A DNA stretch of 64,000 nucleotides from NCBI GenBank assembly GCA_019638705.1, contig JAHBTI010000010.1:41549-105548 (forward strand), read 5' to 3'. The stretch comes from Bacteroidota bacterium (GTDB lineage: Bacteria > Bacteroidota > Bacteroidia > B-17B0 > Aurantibacillaceae). The translations under genes were made by a program, and so were the position numbers. The notes beneath the pieces are model-generated. The model had not been told where the DNA came from and did no database searches. It saw nothing but the letters and a program-made list of their open reading frames with translations. Below are positions 43,134-51,778 of the stretch, piece after piece (within the stretch, counting starts at the first letter, position 1; each line of letters opens with the position of its first letter).

Positions 43134-43976
43134 TTACAAACTCAAATTATCAATCAATCTTATTCTTCCTACAAAACAAGCAATAAGCGCAATGCGGTTT
43201 TTGCTTTCGTTAAGGTTTGAAATGATTTGCAAAGTGTCGGCATGGCACACTTCAAAATAATCTAATTTCATTAAAGGCTGTTTTGAAGTTTCGTTTTCAA
43301 TAAATGTTTTTCCCGCTTCAATGCCTTTTTGTAAAATAATTGTTTTGGCTTCTTGCATCAGTTTTGGAATAACAGAAGATATTTTTCGTTCTTCTTCGCT
43401 CAACAAAACATTGCGCGAACTCATAGCCAAACCGTCCGTTTCGCGCAGAATGGGGCAGGCAACAATTTCAATCGGCGCGTGCATTTGTTTTACCAATGCT
43501 TTCACAATCATTACCTGCTGATAATCTTTGCTGCCAAAAAAGGCTTTGTCGGGCGTTACAATTTCAAACAAACGTTTTACAACCTGCGCCACACCGCTAA
43601 AATGCCCTGCACGAAAATGCCCCTCCAAAATTTTATCCAAATTGCCGAAATCAAACAGTTCTTTTTCTGTTCCATTGGGGTACATTTCATGTACTGAGGG
43701 CAAAAACAACACATCGCAGCCGTTTTTTTCCAATAATTCGGTATCTTTTTCGGGTGTGCGCGGGTAACGTTCCAAATCTTTTTTGTCGTTAAACTGCGTG
43801 GGGTTTACAAAAATGCTGCAAACAGTAATGTTGCAGTTTTTTTTTGAAGTTTCGGTTAAAGATATATGTCCTTTGTGCAGAGCGCCCATAGTCGGCACAA
43901 AGCCTATGCTTTTATTTTGGTCTTTTTGTTGGGCTATAAACCGCCGTATATCTGCTATTTGCGTGAAAATTAGCAT
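43134..43976 (-). CDS. panC: Pantoate-beta-alanine ligase
   Basis: PanC makes pantothenate from pantoate and beta-alanine with ATP. The HIGH-like motif is in FVPTMGALHKGHISL, followed by VCSIFVNPTQFNDKKDLERYPR, HFSGVAQVVKRLFEIV, KAFFGSKDYQQVMIVKALV and the KMSKS-like loop DGLAMSSRN. At 280 residues it is standard. It is divergent from the GT5-like gene, a pairing I know from other Bacteroidota. Confidence 0.97.
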   Translation of the reverse strand: MLIFTQIADIRRFIAQQKDQNKSIGFVPTMGALHKGHISLTETSKKNCNITVCSIFVNPTQFNDKKDLERYPRTPEKDTELLEKNGCDVLFLPSVHEMYPNGTEKELFDFGNLDKILEGHFRAGHFSGVAQVVKRLFEIVTPDKAFFGSKDYQQVMIVKALVKQMHAPIEIVACPILRETDGLAMSSRNVLLSEEERKISSVIPKLMQEAKTIILQKGIEAGKTFIENETSKQPLMKLDYFEVCHADTLQIISNLNESKNRIALIACFVGRIRLIDNLSL

Positions 43977-44004
43977 AAAATGAGGGTGTAAAACTACATT
44001 TTAC

Positions 44005-44036
44005 TTTGAAAATTGAAGAAAATTTTATTACTTTTG
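44005..44036 (+). promoter_or_regulatory. Promoter for the GT5-like gene
   Basis: TTTG at 44005-44008, 20 bases, TACTTTTG at 44029-44036 matches the Bacteroidota pattern. An AAAGGAG ribosome-binding site lies about 10 bases before the ATG. Confidence 0.6.
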
Positions 44037-44072
44037 TATGACTTAAAAATTTAAAAAGGAGTTATTATTAGT

Positions 44073-44903
44073 ATGAAGAAAGCAAAAGTCCTTTTCGTTT
44101 CTCAAGACATTACACCGTATTTAGACGAAACACACGTTGGCAAAATTGCCAGAAAATTGCCGCAGGGTATTCAGGAACGCGGTAAAGAAATCAGAACATT
44201 TATGCCGCGATACGGCAATATCAACGAACGCCGTCATCAGTTGCACGAGGTAATTCGCCTTTCGGGAATGAATTTGGTGATTAACGATGTTGACCACCCC
44301 CTGATTATTAAAGTGGCGAGTATTCCCACGGCGCGTATGCAGGTTTATTTTATTGACAACGAAGAATACTTTGCCCGCAAAGGCACGTTAGCCGACAAAA
44401 CAAGCGGAAAAGCCTTTGACGATAATGATGAACGCGCCATGTTTTTTGCACGCGGTGTAGCCGAAACGGTAAAAAAACTCGGCTGGCAACCTGACATTAT
44501 CCATTGCCACGGTTGGTTTACATCGTTAGTGCCATTGTACATTAAAAAATATTATCAGGAAGACCCGATGTTTGCCGAAGCAAAAATTGTGATGTCGCTA
44601 TATGATGATGCGTTTTCTAAAAACCTGAACAAAAAATTTATTGACAAGCTGTGTTTTGACGGCTTCAATAAAAAAGATGTGAAACACATTGCCGAAGAAG
44701 CCAACTATTGCAATATGCTGAAACAATCTATTGAGTTTGCAGACGGCATTATTCAGGGTTCGGAAAAAATAAATGCCGACGTTGAAAAATTCATTAAAAA
44801 ATCGGGTAAGCCGTTTTTAACTTATAAAAATGAGTTGGAATACATGGACGCTTTCAACGAATTTTATGATGAAATGTTGGAAGAAGTTAATGTGTTAAGC
44901 TAA
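44073..44903 (+). CDS. Glycogen/starch synthase-like protein, N-terminal GT5 domain only
   Basis: The 276-residue protein has the GT5 N-terminal Rossmann domain: KVLFVSQDITPYLDETHVGKIARKLPQGIQERGKEIRTFMPRYGNINERRHQLHEVIRL, then FARGVAETVKKLGWQPDIIHCHGWFTSLVPLYIKKYY. The C-terminal donor-binding domain (the usual GT1-like half) is missing, and the ADP-glucose-binding KxGGL motif is replaced by HVGKIA. It is therefore unlikely to be an active glycogen synthase. It is complete, with no sign of a broken downstream half. It is divergent from panC; a terminator follows. Confidence 0.78.
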   Translation: MKKAKVLFVSQDITPYLDETHVGKIARKLPQGIQERGKEIRTFMPRYGNINERRHQLHEVIRLSGMNLVINDVDHPLIIKVASIPTARMQVYFIDNEEYFARKGTLADKTSGKAFDDNDERAMFFARGVAETVKKLGWQPDIIHCHGWFTSLVPLYIKKYYQEDPMFAEAKIVMSLYDDAFSKNLNKKFIDKLCFDGFNKKDVKHIAEEANYCNMLKQSIEFADGIIQGSEKINADVEKFIKKSGKPFLTYKNELEYMDAFNEFYDEMLEEVNVLS

Positions 44904-44932
44904 GTATCTTAAAATAACATTTAAACGCAAAC

Positions 44933-44970
44933 ATTCCCGCGGGTTTTTATACTCGCGGGAATTTTTTTTG
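44933..44970 (+). terminator. Terminator after the GT5-like gene
   Basis: ATTCCCGCG (44933-44941) pairs exactly with CGCGGGAAT (44954-44962), followed by seven T. Confidence 0.92.
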
Positions 44971-44971
44971 C

Positions 44972-45160
44972 GAAGTTGTCTAAAGTCCAATAAAATTGTC
45001 AGTTCGAGTAGGTTTGCTGCCTCTTTGCAAACCATATCGAGAACTGAAGTCGCAAAATCATTTCTCGATACGCCTCCTGTCGTCGGCTACTCGAAATGAC
45101 AAAGAATACGCCCTCATTCTTCGGGCTACTCGAAATGACAGAGGGACTTTAGACAACTTC
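44972..45160. repeat. 189-base MITE-like element with 17-base terminal inverted repeats
   Basis: GAAGTTGTCTAAAGTCC at 44972-44988 is repeated as its exact complement at 45144-45160. Inside are nested inverted copies of GTCAGTTCGAGTAG / CTACTCGAAATGAC, the second one given twice. No transposase is encoded, so it would depend on one elsewhere. It fills most of the 330-base gap before yidC. Confidence 0.7.
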
Positions 45161-45234
45161 AGCACAATAATAAATTTTTTAATCTTTGAATACACCCGAA
45201 AATGCTAAATTTGCGCCTTTTAAAATTTAATTAA

Positions 45235-47133
45235 GTGGATAAAAAATCGTTAATCGGATTAGGCTTGATAGCCTTGATTTTGGGAGTTTGGTTATACCTG
45301 AGCGGACCTACAAAAGAACAAATAGCCAACAGCAAAAGAATAAAAGATTCTATTGATTTGGTTGAAAGAGAAGCCGCCGCCAGAGAAATGGCGTTAATTG
45401 CGGCGGAGCAGGCAAAATATGACACGCTGAAACAAGCGGTTGTTGTTTCTGATTCTGTAAAAGAAACAGTTTTAGAAAATAAGTACAAAGATTTTTCGGT
45501 TTCGGTAAACGGACAGGAAGAAACGTTTGTGATTGAAAACGAAAATGTAAAAGCAACTATTTCCAACAAAGGCGGGGTGATTGAAAAAGTGGAGTTGAAA
45601 AACTATCACCGTTCGGGCAAAACCGAAAATTTGGTGTTGTTTGACAAAGACACTACGCGCCGTTTTGCCTTGCAGTTACACGCCTACAACGCCGATAATT
45701 TTTCAACCGACGAATTTTATTTTAAAGTTGTAAAGCAAAACGCCAACGAAATTACCTTGCGTTTGGAAACTGCAAAGCCCGGCAGTTATATTGAATACAC
45801 CTATTCTTTGAAACCAAATGACTACATGGTAAAGTCAAACATTCGCTTTGCGGGCATGGAAAACATTCTTAATCAAAACGAAGAAGAAGTGGAATTGAAT
45901 TGGGGAATGCTTTATCCAAGCCAAGAGCAGCACATTGCAAAAGAGCGCGAGGTGGCAACGGTTTATTTTAAGCAAGACATTAACAGCCCCGATTACATTA
46001 ATCCGACTGCCGACGAAGCAAAGGAAATTAACGAAGCCGATGTGAAATGGGTGTGTTTTAAACAGCAATTTTTTAATGCTACCATTATTGCCGATAAAGT
46101 GTTTCCGAAAAGCGGAAGCCAAGTTACGCTTACGCAATTACCCAACTCCGACGAGTTTGTAAAAAGAGTTTCGGCGCGTTTGAGTATTCCGTACAATCAC
46201 ACGCCAAACGAAAATTTTGCATTTAATTTTTATTTCGGACCCAATCATTACAACACGCTCAAACAATACGATTACGATTTGGAAAAAATTATTCCCATGG
46301 GCTGGAGTATTTTCAGCTACATCAACAAATGGTTGGTAATTCCATTGTTTAACTCGTTGGGAAATTTAAACATGGGCATTGTGATTTTAATTCTCACCTT
46401 AATTGTAAAAATTATTCTGTTGCCAATTGCTTACAAAACCTACATGAGCGGCGCAAAAATGCGTGTGCTGAAACCCGAAACCGACGCGCTCAACGAAAAA
46501 TTCGGCAAAAACGCCGACCCGATGAAAAAACAACAGGAGCAAATGGCGTTGTATCGCAAAGCGGGCGTAAACCCTTTGTCGGGTTGCATACCCTTGTTGT
46601 TACAATTCCCGATTTTGATTGCGCTCTTTAACTTTGTGCCTGCTGCTATTGAATTGCGCCAACAAGGATTTTTGTGGGCTGATGATTTAAGTACCTACGA
46701 CAGTGTATGGACATTTGGCGAAGTACCTTTTATCAGTTGGGCTTACGGCGACCATGTGAGTATGTTTGCGCTTTTAATGTTTGTGAGTACGCTCATTTAT
46801 ACTTACATGAACAGCAACATGATGCCGCAAAACAATCAGCAAATGCCCGGCATGAAGTTTATGATGTATTTTATGCCTGTTATTTTCCTTGCCGTGATGA
46901 ACAGATATGCGGCGGGTTTAAGCTGGTATTACTTTTTGGCAAACGTGTTTAACTTCCTGCAAAACTATATTATCAAATTAATAGTAAGCGATAAAAAAAT
47001 TCGTGCAAAATTAGAAGACAACATGAAAAAGCCCGTGAAAGTTTCGGGTTTCCAAAAACGTTTGGCAGAAATGGCAAAACAACAACAGCAAATTCAACAA
47101 CAGCGCGCAAACCCTAAAGGCAAGAAAAAATAA
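45235..47133 (+). CDS. yidC: Membrane protein insertase YidC
   Basis: YidC inserts and folds inner-membrane proteins with or without SecYEG. The 632-residue protein begins (V)DKKSLIGLGLIALILGVWLYLSGPTKE, a first membrane helix, followed by the large periplasmic beta-sandwich (about 80-350). The conserved insertase core comes next: WLVIPLFNSLGNLNMGIVILILTLIVKIILLPIAYKTYMSGAKMRVLKPE, with the hydrophilic-groove Arg, and FPILIALFNFVPAAIELRQQGFLWADDLSTYD. The tail is basic and Gln-rich, as expected for ribosome contact. The start codon is GTG at 45235; a -7 element TAAATTTG is at 45206-45213. Confidence 0.97.
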   Translation: MDKKSLIGLGLIALILGVWLYLSGPTKEQIANSKRIKDSIDLVEREAAAREMALIAAEQAKYDTLKQAVVVSDSVKETVLENKYKDFSVSVNGQEETFVIENENVKATISNKGGVIEKVELKNYHRSGKTENLVLFDKDTTRRFALQLHAYNADNFSTDEFYFKVVKQNANEITLRLETAKPGSYIEYTYSLKPNDYMVKSNIRFAGMENILNQNEEEVELNWGMLYPSQEQHIAKEREVATVYFKQDINSPDYINPTADEAKEINEADVKWVCFKQQFFNATIIADKVFPKSGSQVTLTQLPNSDEFVKRVSARLSIPYNHTPNENFAFNFYFGPNHYNTLKQYDYDLEKIIPMGWSIFSYINKWLVIPLFNSLGNLNMGIVILILTLIVKIILLPIAYKTYMSGAKMRVLKPETDALNEKFGKNADPMKKQQEQMALYRKAGVNPLSGCIPLLLQFPILIALFNFVPAAIELRQQGFLWADDLSTYDSVWTFGEVPFISWAYGDHVSMFALLMFVSTLIYTYMNSNMMPQNNQQMPGMKFMMYFMPVIFLAVMNRYAAGLSWYYFLANVFNFLQNYIIKLIVSDKKIRAKLEDNMKKPVKVSGFQKRLAEMAKQQQQIQQQRANPKGKKK

Positions 47134-47136
47134 ACC

Positions 47137-47925
47137 ATGAATTTAGACCTGAAAAATAAACGGGCAGTTGTTTGCGGCAGCACACAAGGTATTGGCAAAG
47201 CCACAGCAATGGAATTGGCAACGCTTGGCGCAAACGTAACGCTGGTAGCGCGTAACGAGCAAAGTTTAAAACAGGTAAAAAGCGAGTTGCCAAACAACGG
47301 TTCGCAACTACACTCGTATTTGTGTGCCGATTTCAGTAAGCCAAATCAACTGAAAGAACTGATTGAAAATTTTATTCAGCGTACAGGAGTTGTAAATATT
47401 TTGGTGAATAACACAGGCGGTCCGGCAAGCGGCGCAATTATTAACGCCAAGCCCGAAGAATTTCTTTCGGCGTTTAATCAGCATTTAATTTGCAACCATA
47501 TTTTAGCGCAAGCCTGCATGGAGGGCATGAAAAACAGCGGCTACGGGCGCATTGTAAATATTATTTCCACGTCGGTAAAAGCACCTTTGCCTAATTTGGG
47601 TGTGAGCAATACCATTCGGGCAGCCGTGGGCAACTGGGCAAAAACTATGGCAAACGAGTTGGGAAAATTCGGCATTACGGTAAATAACGTGTTGCCCGGA
47701 GCTACGGCTACGCAACGTTTATCAAGCATTATAGAAACTAAAGCAAGCAAAACGCAAGTCGGCAACGATGAAATAAAAAAAGAAATGCTTCACGAAATTC
47801 CATTGGGGCGTTTTGCCGAAGCCTCTGAAATTGCCAATGCCGTAGCTTTTTTGGTTTCGCCTGCTGCGGCTTATATCAACGGAATTAACCTGCCTGTGGA
47901 CGGCGGAAGAACGGGAAGTCTTTAA
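47137..47925 (+). CDS. SDR-family protein lacking the catalytic tyrosine
   Basis: The 262-residue protein has the Rossmann fold of short-chain dehydrogenases: VVCGSTQGIGKATAMELATLGANVTLVARN and ILVNNTGGPASG. At the active site the usual Y-x3-K is replaced by LGVSNTIRAAVGNWAK (about 154-169), so the catalytic Tyr and Lys are absent, although Ser in NIISTSVK is kept. This matches a known BKR-like SDR subgroup with an imperfect tetrad. It may still bind NAD(P) or have a shifted mechanism. It starts three bases after yidC and is probably in its operon. Confidence 0.85.
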   Translation: MNLDLKNKRAVVCGSTQGIGKATAMELATLGANVTLVARNEQSLKQVKSELPNNGSQLHSYLCADFSKPNQLKELIENFIQRTGVVNILVNNTGGPASGAIINAKPEEFLSAFNQHLICNHILAQACMEGMKNSGYGRIVNIISTSVKAPLPNLGVSNTIRAAVGNWAKTMANELGKFGITVNNVLPGATATQRLSSIIETKASKTQVGNDEIKKEMLHEIPLGRFAEASEIANAVAFLVSPAAAYINGINLPVDGGRTGSL

Positions 47926-47926
47926 A

Positions 47927-50470
47927 TTAATTTACGGGCTTGCTTAAAAAATCAGCCATAATGAAATCTTCCAGCGTGTAACGTTGTCCATTCACAAACA
48001 CTACAATCCACGCATCTTTTTGACCTTTTGCAATGGCTTTTTGGCGATGTTTTTCGGCATCTTTCACTACATTAAACTGTTTTTGAGTAAAACGTGTAAT
48101 GCCGTCATCGCCCGCAATGGTTTCCACTTCGCCCAAATTTTTTAAGTTGATGTATTTAAAGTTTTCAGGATTGCGGTATGCACCAATTTGTACTTTAAAC
48201 ACAATACCCTCACCGCAAAAATTCCCTGCAATTTTCATTAACTCTTTATATACTTCAGGTTCGTTTAAAGATTTGCCTTTTATGTTTGAAAAATCAGGCA
48301 CGTTACCACTGCAAGGAATTGTAACTTTTTTACCTGTTTCTTGTTGTTTTGTTTCGGGTTCAGAGTTTTTTTCTGTTTCATTCTGCTGATTAACATTTGC
48401 CGATTTCTGACTTGCGACTTGCGACTTCCCACTTGTTTCTTCTTCCGGTGTTTCAGATTGCTGATTTATGTTTTCAGACTGACGATTTTCATCTTCTGTT
48501 GTTGTTTTTTGTTGTGTTGTTTTAGGTTCAGAACTGTTTTGTGTTTTTGTATTTTGATTTACGACTTGTAACTTCTCACTTGTTTCTTCTTTTGCTGTTT
48601 TACTCTGTTTACTGCCAACTTCCGACTTGTGGCTTTCTTCTTCTTTTGTTTCTTGTGGCTTTGTTTGAGGTTCAGAGTTTTTTGCCCTTTCTGTCTGCTG
48701 ACTAACATCTGCCGACTTTTGACTTATAACGTCTGACTTTTGACTTACTTCCTCTTTCTGCCTTTCAGCTTGCAACCTGCGACTTTCTGTTAATTTGCGG
48801 CTTTCTTCTAAAAACTCTTCATCGGCTTTTGCCATTTCCTCCTGTTTTTGTTTTACGGTTTCGGGATTAGCTGCTGCAAATTCTTTACTGAACAAATGAA
48901 CATCTTTTTTTCGTTCGCTGAACTCGGTGAGGGTTTGCAAATCAACATCAGCTTCATAAGGTTCGTAACCCTCAGATGAAATTTTTACACGATATTTTGC
49001 TCCGGGTTTTAGCGTAACAAGATATTTTCCCGAATTGTTGTTTGAATAAAACTCGTATAAACTTTCATTGGTTAAAAGATTTGTTATTTCAATTTTTGCT
49101 TCTACGGGAGTTCCGTTTCCGTAAACAATACCTTTGTGTAATGAGATGATTAACGGGTCGCCGAATATACCCGGATTTACGCTGTAAATGTCCTGCGAAC
49201 CAAAACTGCCTTTTCCGGCACGGCTGCTGCTGAAATAACCTCTGCTGCCTTTTGAGTTGATAACGTAATAACGGTCGTCTTCGGTGGTGTTTACAGGCAC
49301 GCCCATATTTGTAGGTTCACTCCAAGTTCCGTCAGGTTGTTTGGTAGTAAACATAATATCGTAACCGCCTATGCTGTTATGACCTTTTGAACTGAAAAAT
49401 AAGGTAACGCCGTCAGGGTGAATAAAAGGCGCATCGTCATCGTAAGGTGTATTAATTGTTTCGCCAAGATTTTTTGCTGCGCCCCAATCACCTTTTACCA
49501 ACTCACTTACCCAAATATCTCTGCCGCCAAAGCCGCCGGGGCGTTCGCTTGAAAAGTATAAGAGTTTTCCGTCAGCCGAAATAGAACAAGAACCTTCCCA
49601 GCTTTGAGAATTAATATTTGAATTGAGCGGCGTTGCTTTAGAAAATTCTTTGCCGTTAAAATAGCTTACATAAATATCGCCCGAATTTTCGTTGTTACTC
49701 ATAAACGTAAAAAGTGTGCGCCCGTTTGGCGAAAGGGCAATGGCGGCATCGTTTGCTTTTGTGTTTAAAGTCTTAATTGGTACGGGAACTCCCCAAACCG
49801 AATCGTTTAGGCGCAGGCTCATGTAAATATCGGTTGTGTAAACACCGTTTGGGTCATATTGTAAAGCATCGTCCATTTTGCCTCCTACGCTTTTTCTGCC
49901 CTGATAGGTAAAAATCATCATAGATTCATCGGAAGAAATTGCGGGCGTTGATTCCAACTCATTCGTATTTACCGGGCTTCCCATATTAGTAACGTCTAAT
50001 TCGTTTGGTGTTTTTGTAATTTCTTTTGCGTTTACACATTGCCTAATAATGAGTTTGGCGTTTGCCAACATTTTTTTTTCTTCTTTTTTCTTGCTGTCGG
50101 CAAGTACTTCGGTTAATGGCAAAAGAACCCTAACGGCTTCGTCAAATTTGTAATTGATGTGATAAGCTTTTCCTAAATAAAATTCCGCATCGTGGGTTTT
50201 TGATTTGCTGCTTAGTTTTTGAAAAATACCAATGGCTTCTTCTGTTTTACCCGGATAGCCTAAACAGGCAATTCCCAGTTTAAGTTCGTAATCTTCATTG
50301 CTCGGCGATTGTTTGTGCAGCTTGGTAAAAAGTTCATAAGCCTTTACATAATCTTCATTATTAAGTGCTTCGTAAGCTTTGTCTTCCGTAGCGTTTTTTG
50401 ATTGTGATACAGCAGAACCGATGCCAATAAATATCAACAATCCTGCAAATATGTATTTCATCTTAATCAT
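47927..50470 (-). CDS. TPR / PD40 propeller / SPOR-like envelope protein
   Basis: From ATG 50470 (MIKMKYIFAGLLIFIGIGSAVSQ, signal peptide) the protein has a TPR block (about 25-170, NEDYVKAYELFTKLHKQSP, GYPGKTEEAIGIFQKLSS), PD40/WD40-like propeller blades (about 180-420, ALSPNGRTLFTF, SISADGKLLYFSSERPGGFGGRDIWVSE, HPDGVTLFFSSKGHNSIGGYDIMFT), a carboxypeptidase-regulatory-like domain (about 440-510) and a repetitive Gln/Ser/Glu linker (about 545-720). It ends in a SPOR-like domain with FKVQIGAYRNPENFKYINLKNLG. It probably binds peptidoglycan or T9SS partners; the TPR-PD40 order resembles PorE, but the usual OmpA end is not seen. The longer frame (start 50548) is rejected. Confidence 0.82.
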   Translation of the reverse strand: MIKMKYIFAGLLIFIGIGSAVSQSKNATEDKAYEALNNEDYVKAYELFTKLHKQSPSNEDYELKLGIACLGYPGKTEEAIGIFQKLSSKSKTHDAEFYLGKAYHINYKFDEAVRVLLPLTEVLADSKKKEEKKMLANAKLIIRQCVNAKEITKTPNELDVTNMGSPVNTNELESTPAISSDESMMIFTYQGRKSVGGKMDDALQYDPNGVYTTDIYMSLRLNDSVWGVPVPIKTLNTKANDAAIALSPNGRTLFTFMSNNENSGDIYVSYFNGKEFSKATPLNSNINSQSWEGSCSISADGKLLYFSSERPGGFGGRDIWVSELVKGDWGAAKNLGETINTPYDDDAPFIHPDGVTLFFSSKGHNSIGGYDIMFTTKQPDGTWSEPTNMGVPVNTTEDDRYYVINSKGSRGYFSSSRAGKGSFGSQDIYSVNPGIFGDPLIISLHKGIVYGNGTPVEAKIEITNLLTNESLYEFYSNNNSGKYLVTLKPGAKYRVKISSEGYEPYEADVDLQTLTEFSERKKDVHLFSKEFAAANPETVKQKQEEMAKADEEFLEESRKLTESRRLQAERQKEEVSQKSDVISQKSADVSQQTERAKNSEPQTKPQETKEEESHKSEVGSKQSKTAKEETSEKLQVVNQNTKTQNSSEPKTTQQKTTTEDENRQSENINQQSETPEEETSGKSQVASQKSANVNQQNETEKNSEPETKQQETGKKVTIPCSGNVPDFSNIKGKSLNEPEVYKELMKIAGNFCGEGIVFKVQIGAYRNPENFKYINLKNLGEVETIAGDDGITRFTQKQFNVVKDAEKHRQKAIAKGQKDAWIVVFVNGQRYTLEDFIMADFLSKPVN
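48380..48830 (-). repeat. AAGTC-type repeats inside the coding linker
   Basis: On the coding strand, units such as AAGTCGCAAGTCGCAAGTC and AAGTCAAAAGTCGGCAGATG recur, together with four passages ending in the same codons (NSEP). They give the protein periods QKSADVSQQTERAKNSEP and QKSANVNQQNETEKNSEP. The units look like intergenic repeats of this genome that expanded inside a gene. Confidence 0.6.
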
Positions 50471-50637
50471 AATACAGCCATGTAGTTTTAGTATGTGTAG
50501 TTTTAGTAAAGGTTGAGAAAAAAGTTGTTTTTGCTGTTGTAAGCACACAAAACTTATTAAGACGACTGTGTTTAATAAGTTATAAACTGATTGCAGAAAA
50601 TGGAAATTCCCATTACATTTATCCGCGCATTTATTAC

Positions 50638-51390
50638 ATGACCAAGCAAGAACGCTATCAAAAGGTATTGCACTATTTTGAAACCAATGTGGGGTTGGCT
50701 GAAACCGAACTGAATTACGGCAATCCTTTTGAATTGCTGGTTGCGGTTATTTTAAGTGCGCAATGCACCGATAAGCGCGTAAACTTAACAACACCCAAAT
50801 TGTTTAAAGATTATCCCGATGCCGAAAGCATGGCTGCCGCTACACCCGACACGATTTTCAGTTACATTCGCAGCATCAGCTATCCCAACAATAAAGCCAA
50901 GCATTTGGTAAGCATGGCTAAAATGCTGCTTAATGATTTTGACGAAAAAATTCCGAGCGAGGTAGAACAATTGGTAAAACTGCCCGGTGTGGGGCGCAAA
51001 ACTGCCAACGTGGTGGCTTCGGTAATTTATAACAAACCCACCATGGCGGTGGACACACACGTTTTTAGGGTAAGTAACCGCATTGGGCTAACAAATGCAA
51101 ATAATCCTTTGAAATGTGAAAAGGAATTAGTTAAATTTATCCCCGAACAATTAATACCACGCGCACACCATTGGTTGATATTGCACGGAAGATATGTGTG
51201 TGTGGCGCGGAAGCCAAAGTGCGGGGAATGTGGGATAGCGGAACTCTGTAATTATTTTGAAAAGAATTTTCTCAAACAAAAAATAAAAGTAACAACAGTC
51301 AAACAATTAAAATCAAAATCGTATGGCAAAGAAAAAAGCAAAAAAATCAGCCAAAAAAGCGGTAAAAAAAGTAGCAAAAAAATCAGCTAA
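50638..51390 (+). CDS. nth: Endonuclease III with lysine-rich tail overlapping the next gene
   Basis: Nth is a DNA glycosylase/AP lyase for oxidised pyrimidines. The HhH-GPD core is intact: LPGVGRKTANVV with catalytic Lys121, AVDTHVFRVSNRIGL with Asp139, and the [4Fe-4S] cysteines 188, 195, 198 and 204 (CVARKPKCGECGIAELC). The normal enzyme would end about residue 212. Here the frame continues to 250 with KKSKKISQKSGKKSSKKIS, which is the start of the histone-like gene read in a different frame. The overlap is 68 bases (51323-51390). Confidence 0.94.
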   Translation: MTKQERYQKVLHYFETNVGLAETELNYGNPFELLVAVILSAQCTDKRVNLTTPKLFKDYPDAESMAAATPDTIFSYIRSISYPNNKAKHLVSMAKMLLNDFDEKIPSEVEQLVKLPGVGRKTANVVASVIYNKPTMAVDTHVFRVSNRIGLTNANNPLKCEKELVKFIPEQLIPRAHHWLILHGRYVCVARKPKCGECGIAELCNYFEKNFLKQKIKVTTVKQLKSKSYGKEKSKKISQKSGKKSSKKIS

Positions 51391-51778
51391 AAAAGCCGCG
51401 AAAAAGTCTGCTAAGAAAGCAGCGAAAAAGGCAGCGAAAAAGAAAGCCGCTCCTAAAAAAGCAACAAAAAAATCAGCCAAAAAATCTGCTAAAAAAGCGG
51501 TGAAAAAAGTGGCTAAAAAAGCAGCGAAGAAAAAAGTTGCCAAGAAAGCGGCAAAAAAGAAAGCAGCTCCTAAAAAGAAAGTTGCTCCTAAAAAGGCAGC
51601 GAAAAAAGCAGTGAAGAAATCTGCTCCAAAAAGAAAAGCAGCACCTACAAAACCTGCCGCAAAACCTGCAAGCAGTTTTGGCAGTTCAAGTTTCGGCAGC
51701 AGCAGCGCAAGCCAGTCGTCTTCGCCCGCTTCATGGTCATGGTCAGGCAGCAACTGGAAGAAAGATGAAGAAGAATAG
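51323..51778 (+). CDS. Histone H1-like lysine/alanine-rich DNA-binding protein
   Basis: The 151-residue protein is made of KKxAKK-type repeats (MAKKKAKKSAKKAVKKVAKK to about residue 115), then a Pro/Ala stretch and a Ser/Gly/Trp tail (SSFGSSSFGSSS, SWSWSGSNW) ending KKDEEE. It resembles chlamydial Hc1/Hc2 and Bacteroidota histone H1-like proteins that coat DNA or polyanions. Its start lies inside nth, and its end overlaps bcp by 14 bases, so the three genes form one tight unit. The Ser/Trp tail is unusual for the family. Confidence 0.85.
   Translation: MAKKKAKKSAKKAVKKVAKKSAKKAAKKSAKKAAKKAAKKKAAPKKATKKSAKKSAKKAVKKVAKKAAKKKVAKKAAKKKAAPKKKVAPKKAAKKAVKKSAPKRKAAPTKPAAKPASSFGSSSFGSSSASQSSSPASWSWSGSNWKKDEEE

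Noticed and set aside
48380..48830. Repeated units resembling a CRISPR array
   Set aside because: Units are imperfect, in coding frame and without regular unique spacers; no cas gene is in the window.
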